From the NCBI RefSeq assembly GCF_900109575.1, contig NZ_FOAF01000002.1:868001-932000 (forward strand): a stretch of 64,000 bases of DNA. Direction: 5' to 3'. The stretch comes from Olivibacter domesticus (GTDB lineage: Bacteria > Bacteroidota > Bacteroidia > Sphingobacteriales > Sphingobacteriaceae). The notes under the pieces were generated by a model. It made no database searches. It was not told where the DNA came from and saw nothing but the letters and a program-made list of their open reading frames with translations. Shown here in pieces: positions 37,774-46,955 of this stretch (positions are counted from its first letter, which is position 1; the number at the start of each line of letters is the position of its first letter). A program made the position numbers and the translations under genes.

Positions 37774-39276
37774 ATGACCATAAAGCACCTACTAGTATAT
37801 ACTTTCTTCTGCTTCCAAATATGGGGAACCCTCATTGCCCAAACACTTCCAGCGAATATCCCGGGTGACTTTGCCGATCCGTCCATTATCCGTAGCGGTG
37901 ATACTTATTACGCCATTGGTACATCAAGTGAATGGGGACCCCATTTTCCCATTTTTAAATCCACGAATCTAAACGATTGGCAGCAAACAGGCTTTTTATT
38001 CGAAGAAGCACCAGGGTGGACAAAGTCATCTTTTTGGGCACCCGAATATTACTACCACAATAATACCTATTACGTGTATTATACCGCCAGAAGAAAAAGC
38101 GATGGTGTTTCCTGCATTGGCGTTGCAACCTCCAAATTTCCCAACCATGGATTTAAAGATCATGGCATTTTGATTGAATATGGAAAAGAAGCCATTGACG
38201 CCTTCGTCTTTAACGATAACGGACAATTGTATATTACCTGGAAGGCCTACGGATTAGATAAAAGACCGATAGAAATCTTGGGCAGTAAACTTTCAGATGA
38301 TGGTCTTTCGCTCACTGGAGAACCGTTTAGCTTGCTAAAAGATACACAAGGGGTAGGTATAGAAGGACAAAGTATTTTGAAAAAGGGTCAATACTATTAT
38401 CTCTTCTATTCAGCAGGAGCATGCTGTGGTATAGCATGTGACTATAATGTTCGGGTAGCACGTGCAAGTGCAATAACCGGACCTTATAAAGACGGTGATA
38501 GCAACCCAATACTTACTGATCGCGATGGTTGGAAATGCCCTGGTCATGGTACTTTCGTGCTAGATAAACAGGGGAAAACATTTTATATATACCATGCTTA
38601 TAATAAAGCGAACAATATATTCACCGGTAGGGAAGCATTACTTGCCGGGTTAACATGGAAGGATGATGGTTGGCCAAAATTTGATAAGCAGATAGCGACG
38701 AAAACACCCATTCAACACCTTAACGCCGACTTTTCAAAAGAAAACCCATCCATTTTCTGGCAATGGGATTTTCGGAATATGCAGCCCACATTTAATCAGA
38801 CCAAAGGAAAACTAACGTTATCAGGAAAATTTGAAAAGCAAAACCAGGCAGGCATTGCACTTACACTGAGGCCCTACACGTCAAATTACGAAATGAGCAC
38901 GGCCGTGTTGAACACGAATGGCGCCAGCAAAGGATTAATACTTTATGGAGATGTGTCGGCTTCCGTCGGAATTACCGCTCGACAGGATACAGTAGAATTC
39001 TGGGTCATAAAAGACGGAAAAAAAACGGTGCTCAATGCACAACAAATGCAAGATGCAAAGCTTCCCGTTTACTTGAAAATGAAAGTACTTCCAGATTTTA
39101 CCTGTAGCGTATATTGGAAACAATCGGCCACGTGGAATGAGCTTACAACCAATAGTAAGCCGTATTCCATAAACTTCCTCCCCCAATGGGACCGCAGTCC
39201 ACGACCGGGCTTGAACTTTTATGGTAGTGAAAACACAACTGCTAGCTTTGGCTTCTTCGATATGAAATATTTATAG
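37774..39276 (+). CDS. Glycoside hydrolase family 43 (arabinosidase/xylosidase type)
   Basis: 500 residues with a signal peptide (1-22). The five-bladed propeller opens with GDFADPSIIR, where Asp35 is the probable catalytic base. The pKa-modulating Asp follows in KEAIDAFVF, and the acid Glu in GVGIEGQSIL. The C-terminal 180 residues form the beta-sandwich usually attached to GH43 enzymes (from FWQWDFRNMQPTFNQ). GH43 enzymes release L-arabinose or xylose from hemicellulose or pectic arabinan. That fits the pectin locus 4-19 kb downstream, although this enzyme sits in a different transcriptional unit. Confidence 0.93.
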   Translation: MTIKHLLVYTFFCFQIWGTLIAQTLPANIPGDFADPSIIRSGDTYYAIGTSSEWGPHFPIFKSTNLNDWQQTGFLFEEAPGWTKSSFWAPEYYYHNNTYYVYYTARRKSDGVSCIGVATSKFPNHGFKDHGILIEYGKEAIDAFVFNDNGQLYITWKAYGLDKRPIEILGSKLSDDGLSLTGEPFSLLKDTQGVGIEGQSILKKGQYYYLFYSAGACCGIACDYNVRVARASAITGPYKDGDSNPILTDRDGWKCPGHGTFVLDKQGKTFYIYHAYNKANNIFTGREALLAGLTWKDDGWPKFDKQIATKTPIQHLNADFSKENPSIFWQWDFRNMQPTFNQTKGKLTLSGKFEKQNQAGIALTLRPYTSNYEMSTAVLNTNGASKGLILYGDVSASVGITARQDTVEFWVIKDGKKTVLNAQQMQDAKLPVYLKMKVLPDFTCSVYWKQSATWNELTTNSKPYSINFLPQWDRSPRPGLNFYGSENTTASFGFFDMKYL

Positions 39277-39323
39277 ATCGTACTTTGCGAGCCACTTTAC
39301 CTTTACTCATGAATCGAAGTCAT

Positions 39324-39848
39324 CTAGTCTTTCGCAGATCCTATGATAAGTGCAGTAACCTCAAAGCTGCTTCGTGCCGGAACTTTTTCTCCCGGCACGA
39401 CCAAACGGAAAGGACCCCGACCATCTGAAATCGACTTGCCATCCACCCTATCCGCTAGTATCACCACCTTATCAGTGAACGACTCATCCAATTCTGCTAA
39501 TGAAAACAATACCTGATAACCATCTCCACATTTTACAAGCAAATATTTACTTAGGTTTTCTCCCCTCAGCTGGCCATGCAAGGTCACGCCTGCGGAGTCT
39601 AATATGTTGGTAATCGGCACCCCTTCATAAACGTGAGATACCCCGCCCCGATCGTTGAGCGTAGCCTTTACCCGTTTCATTTTAAGTAGATCCGTTGTAT
39701 CTAAAGTAAGATGCCGCTGTACCTCGCCCTTGACGATTACAGAAGGTTCTACCTGCGCAACAGCGATGCTTATTGTCAAAAAAAGCGGTATTATCAAAAA
39801 GATATTTCTTATTATCCGCTGATTAAAATTGTCATAAATATGGATCAT
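39324..39848 (-). CDS. Small exported molybdopterin-binding-fold protein
   Basis: 174 residues. A signal peptide (about 1-32, ending AVAQ) is followed by a domain of the sulfite-oxidase molybdopterin fold, with the late motifs GDGYQVLFSLAELD and GRGPFRLVVPGEKVPARSSF. It is far shorter than catalytic sulfite oxidase or MsrP, and the expected Mo-ligating cysteine is not clear; the only nearby Cys is in LLVKCGDGYQV. A cofactor-binding or scaffold role seems likelier than catalysis. It begins 8 bp after the cytochrome c peroxidase stop and is the last gene of the ModE-TonB-peroxidase operon. Confidence 0.78.
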   Translation of the reverse strand: MIHIYDNFNQRIIRNIFLIIPLFLTISIAVAQVEPSVIVKGEVQRHLTLDTTDLLKMKRVKATLNDRGGVSHVYEGVPITNILDSAGVTLHGQLRGENLSKYLLVKCGDGYQVLFSLAELDESFTDKVVILADRVDGKSISDGRGPFRLVVPGEKVPARSSFEVTALIIGSAKD

Positions 39849-39856
39849 CGTATTAA

Positions 39857-40963
39857 TTATTTAAAAGGGTCTGAAAAAGCCGGGTTATTAACAAAACTGC
39901 TGTCTGTCAAAAGGTGCAAAAAATTGACGATATCTTCTTTCTCCTGTCGTGTAAATTGAAAGCCTATTTTATTCGAATTTTCCATAGCTTCCCGCAAAAA
40001 AGGACTCAGTGTAGCACTTTCCCTGATATGGTCGCTATAATGGTCAATCACTTCCTCGAGGGTTTTAAATCTTCCATCGTGCATATAGGGAGCTGTCAAA
40101 GCAATATTCCGAAGCGTAACCACCCTGAATCTTCCATTGTCGGCGGCCAATCCCGTAAAAATTGCTCTTCCCAAATCTTGAGAGCTGCTATCTAAACCAT
40201 TATTGTGAAAAAGCTCCGAAAACGTTTTTGGCCCTCCATGGCAATGCCCGCAGGTTCTTCGCCTCATTAAGGGTTCTTGTTCCTTATCATTACCAAAAAA
40301 CAAATCGATCCCCCGTAATTCAGACGCTGCAGGCTGATACTTTCCCTGTAAATATTGATCATACTTTGAATCTGCGGATATCAAGGTCCGCTCAAATTGC
40401 GCCAATGCATACGTGATATATGCTCCAGTAATTTTATCCGTACCAAATGCCTCCTTAAACCTTGGGGGATATTTCGTAAGAGACTGAAGTTTCCGTGCTG
40501 AGACATCTAGCTGTTGCCCCATTTCATGCGGATCTGTAAGAGGCACCAAAGACTGATTCTCCAACCCCTTTGATCGCCCGTCCCAAAAAAAATTATCCAC
40601 CCATAGTAAATTAACCAACGCCATTGCGTTGCGGCTTGTCAGTTTACCATTCGTTCCCTCACTGAATCTTTTTCCATCTGTAAATGCACGGTCTTGCTGA
40701 TGGCAGCTACCACAAGAAATATTACCATTTGCGGAAAGCGCTTTCTCATAAAACAACATTTTTCCCAACGCTATTCCCTGCTTCGTTAGCGGATTTTTTG
40801 GATTCTCATAGGTTCTGTTTCCAAAATAAGCGGGATAATTAAGCTTTACAGGCTCATTCGGTGGTTCGACATTATGAAAGGCACTCTGCATGAGCAACAA
40901 AAAGATAATGAGCGTGGCAAACACGTACACCTTACCTCCTTGTATTTTTTTAGTCTTGCTCAT
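39857..40963 (-). CDS. Di-haem cytochrome c peroxidase (MauG/CcpA family)
   Basis: 368 residues with an N-terminal membrane anchor or signal (VYVFATLIIFLLLMQSAF). Two CxxCH haem-attachment sites are present, CGSCH at 84-88 and CGHCH at 238-242, together with the distal-ligand segment APYMHDGRFKTLEEVIDHY. These are periplasmic enzymes that reduce hydrogen peroxide, or, in MauG, oxidise protein residues. It lies in an operon with a TonB receptor (26 bp upstream) and a molybdopterin-fold protein (8 bp downstream), all behind a ModE-like regulator. Its donor or substrate is not evident. Confidence 0.93.
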   Translation of the reverse strand: MSKTKKIQGGKVYVFATLIIFLLLMQSAFHNVEPPNEPVKLNYPAYFGNRTYENPKNPLTKQGIALGKMLFYEKALSANGNISCGSCHQQDRAFTDGKRFSEGTNGKLTSRNAMALVNLLWVDNFFWDGRSKGLENQSLVPLTDPHEMGQQLDVSARKLQSLTKYPPRFKEAFGTDKITGAYITYALAQFERTLISADSKYDQYLQGKYQPAASELRGIDLFFGNDKEQEPLMRRRTCGHCHGGPKTFSELFHNNGLDSSSQDLGRAIFTGLAADNGRFRVVTLRNIALTAPYMHDGRFKTLEEVIDHYSDHIRESATLSPFLREAMENSNKIGFQFTRQEKEDIVNFLHLLTDSSFVNNPAFSDPFK

Positions 40964-40989
40964 TTAACTTCAGCAATAGGATATTTTTA

Positions 40990-43014
40990 TCAATACCTGA
41001 ACACAATATTTGCAAAATAATTTCTTCCAGCTTCCGGATATCCTTCCGTCAACGCATAATTTTTATCTGTGAGATTATTGATCCCAGCTTCTAGACTTAC
41101 CTTCTGCCACACAGGTACCGAAGCGCCTAGGTTGAACAAAGTAAAGCCTCCCGTTTTTGCTCCATAGCTTGTACTATATCGTTCACTATTATATTCTACA
41201 TTTCCCTGCAAAGACAAATTGCGTGTGAAACTATATTGTGCATAGCCAAAAATCTTATGCGTAGGAACGTTAATAAAATATATTTCGGGGTTCGTTTTAT
41301 TTTCCATTTTAATATAAGTGTAGTTAGCGCCGATACGCCATGCATTCAGGTCATAGTTAGCGCCTAACTCAACACCCTTATAACGAGAAGCGCCGGCATT
41401 CTGCAATTGATTAAGCCATGTTTCCGTTTCAGGATCGTACTGCACATTGTTAATATTGAGTATGGTATTATGGATATCACTATAGAACACAGCCGCATTT
41501 ACCTGAACAGCATCCAAGAAACTTCCATTATACGCTATTTCATAGTTAACAGTATATTCTGCATTAAGATCAGGATTCGGTATAGCCGTGCCCATACGGT
41601 ATGAATAGCGATCTTTGGTGGTTGCCAACCTTGTTTTTCTGGCTATCGACAAATTGAGTGCTTGTTTGTTGCTCAACTGATAAATCAATCCCCCCTGCAC
41701 GTTATAGGCATTATTTGCATTAGAAGGATAATCTATTATTTCATCGGTACGGCTTAAGTAGTTCTGCGCTTCTATGCTCGCACGATGATTATAGCTAAAA
41801 CCCGTAAGCAACTGAAGTGCGGTAGTCACATGAAAAGTGTTTTCCAATCCAAGTGTTAGTGTATGGTCTGACATGGTGCGCTGAGGTTCTCCTTCATTAT
41901 GTTCGCGGTGTACATCTCGTTTGTACTGTACGGTTGCTTTTATAAGCTCCCTATCCGCCCATAAACTTTTTCCATACTCCGTTATACCACCCAAGGTATA
42001 GTCATTATAAAGACTTTTAAATGCATAAGGTCTGGTGATGCTGGTATAGCTACCGTCATCATAAGAGTTTAGTTGATTCTTAAATATGTCATAATAGAAC
42101 CTTGTTTTTATATATTGCGTGCTATCGATCACATTATTGGAAATAAAATATAAACTCTGCTTATCCCAATAGGGCCACTGCCAGTAGCGAGGCTGGCGGA
42201 GTAAATTATTCATAGGATCGCTGCCTGCATAAACCGGCGAACCCTTTTCGCCTCGCTGATAGCTATAACTTAATGCATACTCTGATTGATTATTAGGAGT
42301 ATAGCCCACTTTTATGGCATATTTATCATCTCTACTATATGAATTTCCACGTGCGCCTCCGTCTTCCGTAGCAAGGGGCACAAAGCTGGACGACAGTGGA
42401 AAAAAATTCTTCTTTAGGCGTGAGAGGCTTCCCTGTAAATAAAACTTTCCTAAATTACTCCCAATGTTCAAATTACTACGATAGCCACCAGACAACCAAC
42501 CGGCAGCCGCATCCAGCTCGAAGTTTCTTACCGGTTTTCTTGTAATCAAATTGATGGCCCCACCCATAGCGTTAGGCCCATATAGAACGGATGTGTAGCC
42601 TTTTGAAATACTGATCTCTGCTAAATCAAAGGTCGTGAAACGACCTAGGTCAGCATAACCATCGTATGGCACATATACCGGCACACCATCTATCAGTAAC
42701 GGTACCTGCCGAAGATCAAAACCACGTAGGTAAATCATGGCCTCATTACGGGGTCCAACATTTGACAACGTTATTCCAGGCAATACATTCAATGCACGTG
42801 ACACATCCGTTTTTGCAAAGGTTTCGATGTCAGTTTTACTAAGTGTTGATTCCATTGCTCTTTCTCGTTCAGCAGTTACCACCACTTCGCCTAACTTGAA
42901 GACATTGTTATTGGTAGTGTCTCTTTTGAAGGGACTAGAAAGATCTTGTCCGTAGGACAATTGAATTAATAGAAAACTGAGGATAATCAGTATGTTTAGT
43001 CTCACTATGCACAT
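40990..43014 (-). CDS. TonB-dependent receptor of the ModE-linked operon
   Basis: 674 residues. A signal peptide (ending LSYGQ) precedes a complete plug (FKLGEVVVTAERERAMESTL, then MIYLRGFDLRQVPLLIDGVPVYVPYDGY, then GPNAMGGAINLITRKP). The 22-strand barrel ends in an aromatic residue (NIVFRY). There is no carboxypeptidase domain, STN domain or SusD partner, so this is a metal/cofactor type receptor and not a SusC. A ModE-box-like palindrome sits directly before its ATG. I infer uptake of an oxyanion such as molybdate or tungstate, possibly as a chelate; iron-siderophore uptake is the main alternative. Confidence 0.93.
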   Translation of the reverse strand: MCIVRLNILIILSFLLIQLSYGQDLSSPFKRDTTNNNVFKLGEVVVTAERERAMESTLSKTDIETFAKTDVSRALNVLPGITLSNVGPRNEAMIYLRGFDLRQVPLLIDGVPVYVPYDGYADLGRFTTFDLAEISISKGYTSVLYGPNAMGGAINLITRKPVRNFELDAAAGWLSGGYRSNLNIGSNLGKFYLQGSLSRLKKNFFPLSSSFVPLATEDGGARGNSYSRDDKYAIKVGYTPNNQSEYALSYSYQRGEKGSPVYAGSDPMNNLLRQPRYWQWPYWDKQSLYFISNNVIDSTQYIKTRFYYDIFKNQLNSYDDGSYTSITRPYAFKSLYNDYTLGGITEYGKSLWADRELIKATVQYKRDVHREHNEGEPQRTMSDHTLTLGLENTFHVTTALQLLTGFSYNHRASIEAQNYLSRTDEIIDYPSNANNAYNVQGGLIYQLSNKQALNLSIARKTRLATTKDRYSYRMGTAIPNPDLNAEYTVNYEIAYNGSFLDAVQVNAAVFYSDIHNTILNINNVQYDPETETWLNQLQNAGASRYKGVELGANYDLNAWRIGANYTYIKMENKTNPEIYFINVPTHKIFGYAQYSFTRNLSLQGNVEYNSERYSTSYGAKTGGFTLFNLGASVPVWQKVSLEAGINNLTDKNYALTEGYPEAGRNYFANIVFRY

Positions 43015-43015
43015 G

Positions 43016-43039
43016 CGTTATATATTTAAAAAAATAACG
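43016..43039 (-). promoter_or_regulatory. ModE-box-like inverted repeat before the TonB receptor
   Basis: The element reads CGTTATATA, 6 bases, then AAAATAACG followed by AT, with perfect outer arms CGTTAT/ATAACG. From memory, the E. coli ModE site has two TATATAACG-type half-sites about 6 bases apart; this matches half-site spacing, 24-bp total length and nearly all arm bases. It lies between the ModE-like gene and the receptor ATG (1 base away), where binding would block the receptor operon. Confidence 0.6.
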
Positions 43040-43054
43040 ATAGATAAAAAAATA

Positions 43055-43399
43055 TTAAATGTCTATAAAACCTTCTTCTCTTTCCAGAAATCCCTGCAGT
43101 CTTTCTTGCAAGTGCTGATAATTTCTAATCATCTCCTTTGCCTTGTCTGAAATATGGGAGCCCCCACCATGCTCTCCCCCCGTATTACTCAGCACGAATT
43201 GATGCCCTGTCACATCATTTAAGCGACTTACTATTTCCCAAGCTTTTTTGTAAGACATGTTCATTTTCTTCGCTGCCTGACTAATGGAGCCCGTCTCTTC
43301 AATGAGTTCAAGCAACGTGCACGGACCAGGGCCGAAACATTTGATGCCGTTTATTTCTATCCAAAGTTTACTCTTTAGCTTCACCGTGGATTTTTTCAT
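43055..43399 (-). CDS. ModE-type winged-helix regulator (DNA-binding domain only)
   Basis: 114 residues. The whole protein is the ModE N-terminal LysR-like winged helix: KLWIEINGIKCFGPGPCTLLELIEETGSISQAAKKMNMSYKKAWEIVSRLN, ending in HGGGSHISDKAKEMIRNY. The MSYKKAWEIV recognition helix is the family hallmark. The C-terminal molybdate-binding MopI domains are absent, so molybdate sensing must occur differently or not at all. The gene precedes the TonB receptor by 40 bp with a ModE-like box between them, so it probably represses or activates that operon. Confidence 0.92.
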   Translation of the reverse strand: MKKSTVKLKSKLWIEINGIKCFGPGPCTLLELIEETGSISQAAKKMNMSYKKAWEIVSRLNDVTGHQFVLSNTGGEHGGGSHISDKAKEMIRNYQHLQERLQGFLEREEGFIDI

Positions 43400-43583
43400 A
43401 AAATGTTAAATTAGGTTTGTCCAAATTCAATGTTAGCACAGCATCTACATTTGCAATAAAAATAAACAAAATTTAGAGGCATTTTTGCTGTTTCCCACAT
43501 TTATTTTTGTCTGTAAATAATTTTCCGCTCATTTTTATTCAGACAATGCTCTTGAACCGCAAGCGATGCTTTTTAGATATACC
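43400..43583. promoter_or_regulatory. Upstream region of the ModE-like gene
   Basis: 184 bp between the GH28 stop and the ModE start, both minus strand. It holds a TAACATTG (near -7 consensus) with a TTG about 18 bases before it on the coding strand, and a weak 7-base inverted repeat TTGTCTG/CAGACAA (43507/43540). No strong terminator is visible after GH28. Confidence 0.3.
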
Positions 43584-44960
43584 CTATTTAATTACTTTGT
43601 CATTAACTTTCACATTTATCAAAGAAAAGTCTTCAATAAGGTCTTTATTGTAATCTGCCTTATCGGCTTTTATATCCAGGTTTTCAAAGATAAATTTTGA
43701 CAGCCGATCATGCTCACTGGTATTGATATCAAAAAACACCCCACATTTCAAGTTAATATTTCGCAAGGTGACGTTTTCTGAGTACGATAGGGGCACATCT
43801 TTCCTACCCGCTAAATCAAAAAACTGTTTCCATGGTTTCACGTAGATTAAACTATAGGCGTTGCCACTTATATTTTCGACCGTCACAAACTCATATTTTT
43901 GCGGTGTATCTGGCCTCATTTTTAACCATAAAACTCTTTTAGCATCGTTAATTAGACAATTCCGCATGATGATGTTTTTATTATGTATAGCCTCGCTCCC
44001 ACATGTCAACGCAGAATGGCAAAAACCAAATTCACAATCTTCTATAATAATATTGGTATTGCTGCCATTCCCGGCAACGGTATCCGCCCAAGGGCCCTTC
44101 CCCCCTTTCAGCGCAATCGCATCATCATTTACAGACAAATAACAACCTTTAATCAACACGTTGTTACATACGTCAAGATCAATAGCATCAGTACTCGGGG
44201 CCTTTATAGGTTCATGAGGAGACGTGAAGCGTACATTAAGGATTTTCACATTGTTGCACTGATAGTAATGGCTTGTCCAAAAACCAGCATTCTGAAGCCG
44301 TACATCTTGTATCTGGACATTATCACAATTCCAGATAAACACAAGCCTTGGCCTTGACACCTCTAAATTTGTACAATTGGGATCTTCCTCCCTTCTTTGC
44401 CAGAAGGCTTTCCAGTAGCTTAAACCATTTCCATCAACAATGCCATTGCCCGATATAGTGAATCCATCTACACCATATGCATTTACTAATGCAGCAAAAT
44501 ACGGTAAGCTTTGCCCCTCCATTCTGGAAGGCATCTTCGGGTAATCTGCAATATTAGCAGACCCCTTTAAAACAGCATTTTCAGCAACATATAAATGCGT
44601 TTTGGGCTTAAAAAACAAGGCCCCGCTCATAAATGTTCCTTCAGGTATAATGATTACGCCGCCGCCATTTGCGGCGGCGTAATCTATTGTCTTTTGGATA
44701 GCCTTGGTCTGCACCACTGTACTATCTTGCATTGCTCCGAAATCGGTGATCGTATAGGATTTACCAAGCAATTTCAATTCAACCTTCGCCGTATCAGAGA
44801 ACCATTTCGGAATAGCCGTTCCATCAGGAAAAAGATCATGTTGATTTTTCTGTGAAAGTGCCTGTAAAGAAAAGGCTACCAGAAATACCATCAACAGTAA
44901 GGCATTTTTTAGTTGGCTACATCTTTCATCTACTTGGTTCTGTCGACTGGCGATCTTCAT
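43584..44960 (-). CDS. Glycoside hydrolase family 28 (polygalacturonase-type) enzyme
   Basis: Right-handed beta-helix enzyme of about 458 residues from the preferred start ATG at 44960. The frame also opens upstream at 45083, but that extra 41-residue leader would place the signal peptide (LKNALLLMVFLVAFSLQALSQ) deep inside the protein. GH28 hallmarks are present in order: TDAIDLD, NDDAIALKGG with the catalytic Asp pair, CHSALTCGSE in place of GHGxSxGS, and RVLWLKM in place of RIK. It is predicted to hydrolyse galacturonan or a related pectic bond outside the cytoplasm. It is the last gene of the ECF-FecR-SusCD locus. Confidence 0.9.
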   Translation of the reverse strand: MKIASRQNQVDERCSQLKNALLLMVFLVAFSLQALSQKNQHDLFPDGTAIPKWFSDTAKVELKLLGKSYTITDFGAMQDSTVVQTKAIQKTIDYAAANGGGVIIIPEGTFMSGALFFKPKTHLYVAENAVLKGSANIADYPKMPSRMEGQSLPYFAALVNAYGVDGFTISGNGIVDGNGLSYWKAFWQRREEDPNCTNLEVSRPRLVFIWNCDNVQIQDVRLQNAGFWTSHYYQCNNVKILNVRFTSPHEPIKAPSTDAIDLDVCNNVLIKGCYLSVNDDAIALKGGKGPWADTVAGNGSNTNIIIEDCEFGFCHSALTCGSEAIHNKNIIMRNCLINDAKRVLWLKMRPDTPQKYEFVTVENISGNAYSLIYVKPWKQFFDLAGRKDVPLSYSENVTLRNINLKCGVFFDINTSEHDRLSKFIFENLDIKADKADYNKDLIEDFSLINVKVNDKVIK

Positions 44961-45085
44961 TTGCTTGCGTTTATAAATTTGTAAAAGGTCTATATATGCT
45001 ATTTTTCTTTTTGACCCCGCTAAGAAAGCAAATGTTAACGCAACCTGCAAATAAATGGTAGAACTTAAAGCTACTATAGACACAT

Positions 45086-46951
45086 TTAATATCCATTGTT
45101 GCCAAATTCTGTTGCATTAGAAATGGCGTCCAAGAACGATTGCGGAATAGGCCTTACCGTATGTTTAGCCTCATCAAAGTATGTCGCAGCAATCGGGTTG
45201 GTCTGTTCCAGGTAGCTTTTTGTCAATCGCCCCGTCCGCTTCAGATCCAACCACCTCACGTGCTCGCCCGTAAGTTCCCTCGCCCTTTCCATCAAGATAA
45301 AATCGATGTTCATATCAGCCGACGAAACAAGCATTTCACTTTCCCTGCTACTCAATGCAGCTCGTCGTCTAAGCGTATTAACGTAGCCTGCAGCCTTCGC
45401 TTGATCATTATTGTAAAGAATAGCTGCCTCAGCCGCCACCAGATAAATTTCCCCCAAGCGAATAATAGGAACGTCGCCCAACCAATATTGATTACTTTGC
45501 GAGTAAAGAGAAGCGGAGAATTTTTTCATCGCAGGAAACATATTGATAAGATTAGGCTCATTAGGATATTGTGCCGGATCTTTGTAGCGGTTTGTTGATG
45601 GTTCAAATATATCACTCGGATCTACTACCAACATAGGCGCTTTACTTTTCACCTCCTTGCTGATCACCCAATTAGGCGTAAACACCGCCAAGCCTTCTTC
45701 ATTGTTCATGTTAATCTGCTCCTCAAGCGTTTGTTGATAGTAATTAACGGCCTGTGCAGCCTGCGCTTCTGTACCCTTGATCAGATGATCCACTACCGAT
45801 GCATCTTTTTGATAGGCAGTAGCCATCGCTTGCGTAATCATCTTATCTGTAGCCGCATAGAACTTATAGGTAAAGGTTTCGGCAAACCTGGTATCCGCGG
45901 GGTTTTCTACCGGCTCGAATACATTAGTAAGCAAATATTTGCTCGGTTTTAATAGCAGGCTATTCGCTCTTCCATACAAAATACTTCTAGATCCAGTACC
46001 CCATTCAGCCCCTCTCGTAGCCAGATCCGGCAAATAATATTGCCTTGTACGCCCTCTGTTCCACCAGTCGGGATTTAACCCCCCAATATGATCAACAGCT
46101 TGTGTAAAAAGAAACTCCGTATTGTTTTTGTTATTTTCACCCAGCCAGACCTTCGCGAAACCAGATCTACTATCATCACTTAAGTATAATGAAGCATTGT
46201 AGTTTGCCGCATTATTAATAAGTTCTTCGGCCGTTTCCAAGGCCAACCTAGCATATTCCTCGCTATCCCCCAAACGCGTTCTTTGTAAATACACGTCGGC
46301 CAGTAAGCCATAAGCCGCTTTTTTTGTGACCTGCCCACGTAGGTCTTGTTTAACAGGAAGATGATCGCAAGCATATTTTAAGTCGGCGATAATTAAGTCG
46401 TAAAATTCCTCTTCCGAGCTTCGTTGAGGCGCACCATTCATATCGTCGACAGGTATAGAAGTCGTTCTCAGCACCACTCCACCAAACTGCTCAACCAAGA
46501 TAAAATTACTGAAAGCCCTTAAAAAATAAGCTTCGGCAACTTTGCTGTCCAACTCCTCTTGCGAGCTGTACCCTTTCACCTCCTTCGCATAATGCATCAC
46601 CATATTACAAAGGTTGATAGTTGAATAGGCGGTACCCCATATCACCTTTACATTTCCATCGTCAGGGTTTAGCTGACTAGCATATTGTGCAAAGCCAACC
46701 CCATTATTGTTAACATTTTGCCAGGAGTCTGTGCCCGCCTCCGTTGGGGCGATGTAATCTACCTTTCCATGTAAGAAATAGAGGTCCTGATAGCAGCTAT
46801 TAATGAGCCCTTCGAAGCCCGCCCTTTCACCATACGATTTCTCCAGCGAAACGGTAGTGAGATTTTCTTCGTCCAAGGTGCACGATTGCAAGGATGCAAT
46901 CGAAAAAAACACTGCACATATATATAGATTTACCTTTGATGTCTTCTTCAT
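45086..46951 (-). CDS. SusD/RagB-family glycan-binding lipoprotein
   Basis: 621 residues from the preferred start ATG at 46951, which is 4 bases after the SusC stop; the frame extends to 47035 but would overlap SusC. The signal peptide ends in the lipobox LQSC, giving an outer-membrane lipoprotein. The SusD fold shows TPR-like helices (SKVAEAYFLRAFSNFILVEQFGG) and the typical C-terminal helix FILMERARELTGEHVRWLDLKRTG. It binds polysaccharide at the cell surface and sits on the SusC barrel. Neighbouring GH28 and PL1 genes suggest a pectic substrate. It is longer than the 500-550 residue average. Confidence 0.95.
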   Translation of the reverse strand: MKKTSKVNLYICAVFFSIASLQSCTLDEENLTTVSLEKSYGERAGFEGLINSCYQDLYFLHGKVDYIAPTEAGTDSWQNVNNNGVGFAQYASQLNPDDGNVKVIWGTAYSTINLCNMVMHYAKEVKGYSSQEELDSKVAEAYFLRAFSNFILVEQFGGVVLRTTSIPVDDMNGAPQRSSEEEFYDLIIADLKYACDHLPVKQDLRGQVTKKAAYGLLADVYLQRTRLGDSEEYARLALETAEELINNAANYNASLYLSDDSRSGFAKVWLGENNKNNTEFLFTQAVDHIGGLNPDWWNRGRTRQYYLPDLATRGAEWGTGSRSILYGRANSLLLKPSKYLLTNVFEPVENPADTRFAETFTYKFYAATDKMITQAMATAYQKDASVVDHLIKGTEAQAAQAVNYYQQTLEEQINMNNEEGLAVFTPNWVISKEVKSKAPMLVVDPSDIFEPSTNRYKDPAQYPNEPNLINMFPAMKKFSASLYSQSNQYWLGDVPIIRLGEIYLVAAEAAILYNNDQAKAAGYVNTLRRRAALSSRESEMLVSSADMNIDFILMERARELTGEHVRWLDLKRTGRLTKSYLEQTNPIAATYFDEAKHTVRPIPQSFLDAISNATEFGNNGY

Positions 46952-46955
46952 AATA

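Noticed and set aside
44961-45083. The upstream extension of the GH28 frame and the similar extension of the SusD frame to 47035.
   Set aside because: Both would put the signal peptide or lipobox far from the N-terminus; the starts at 44960 and 46951 give normal signals.
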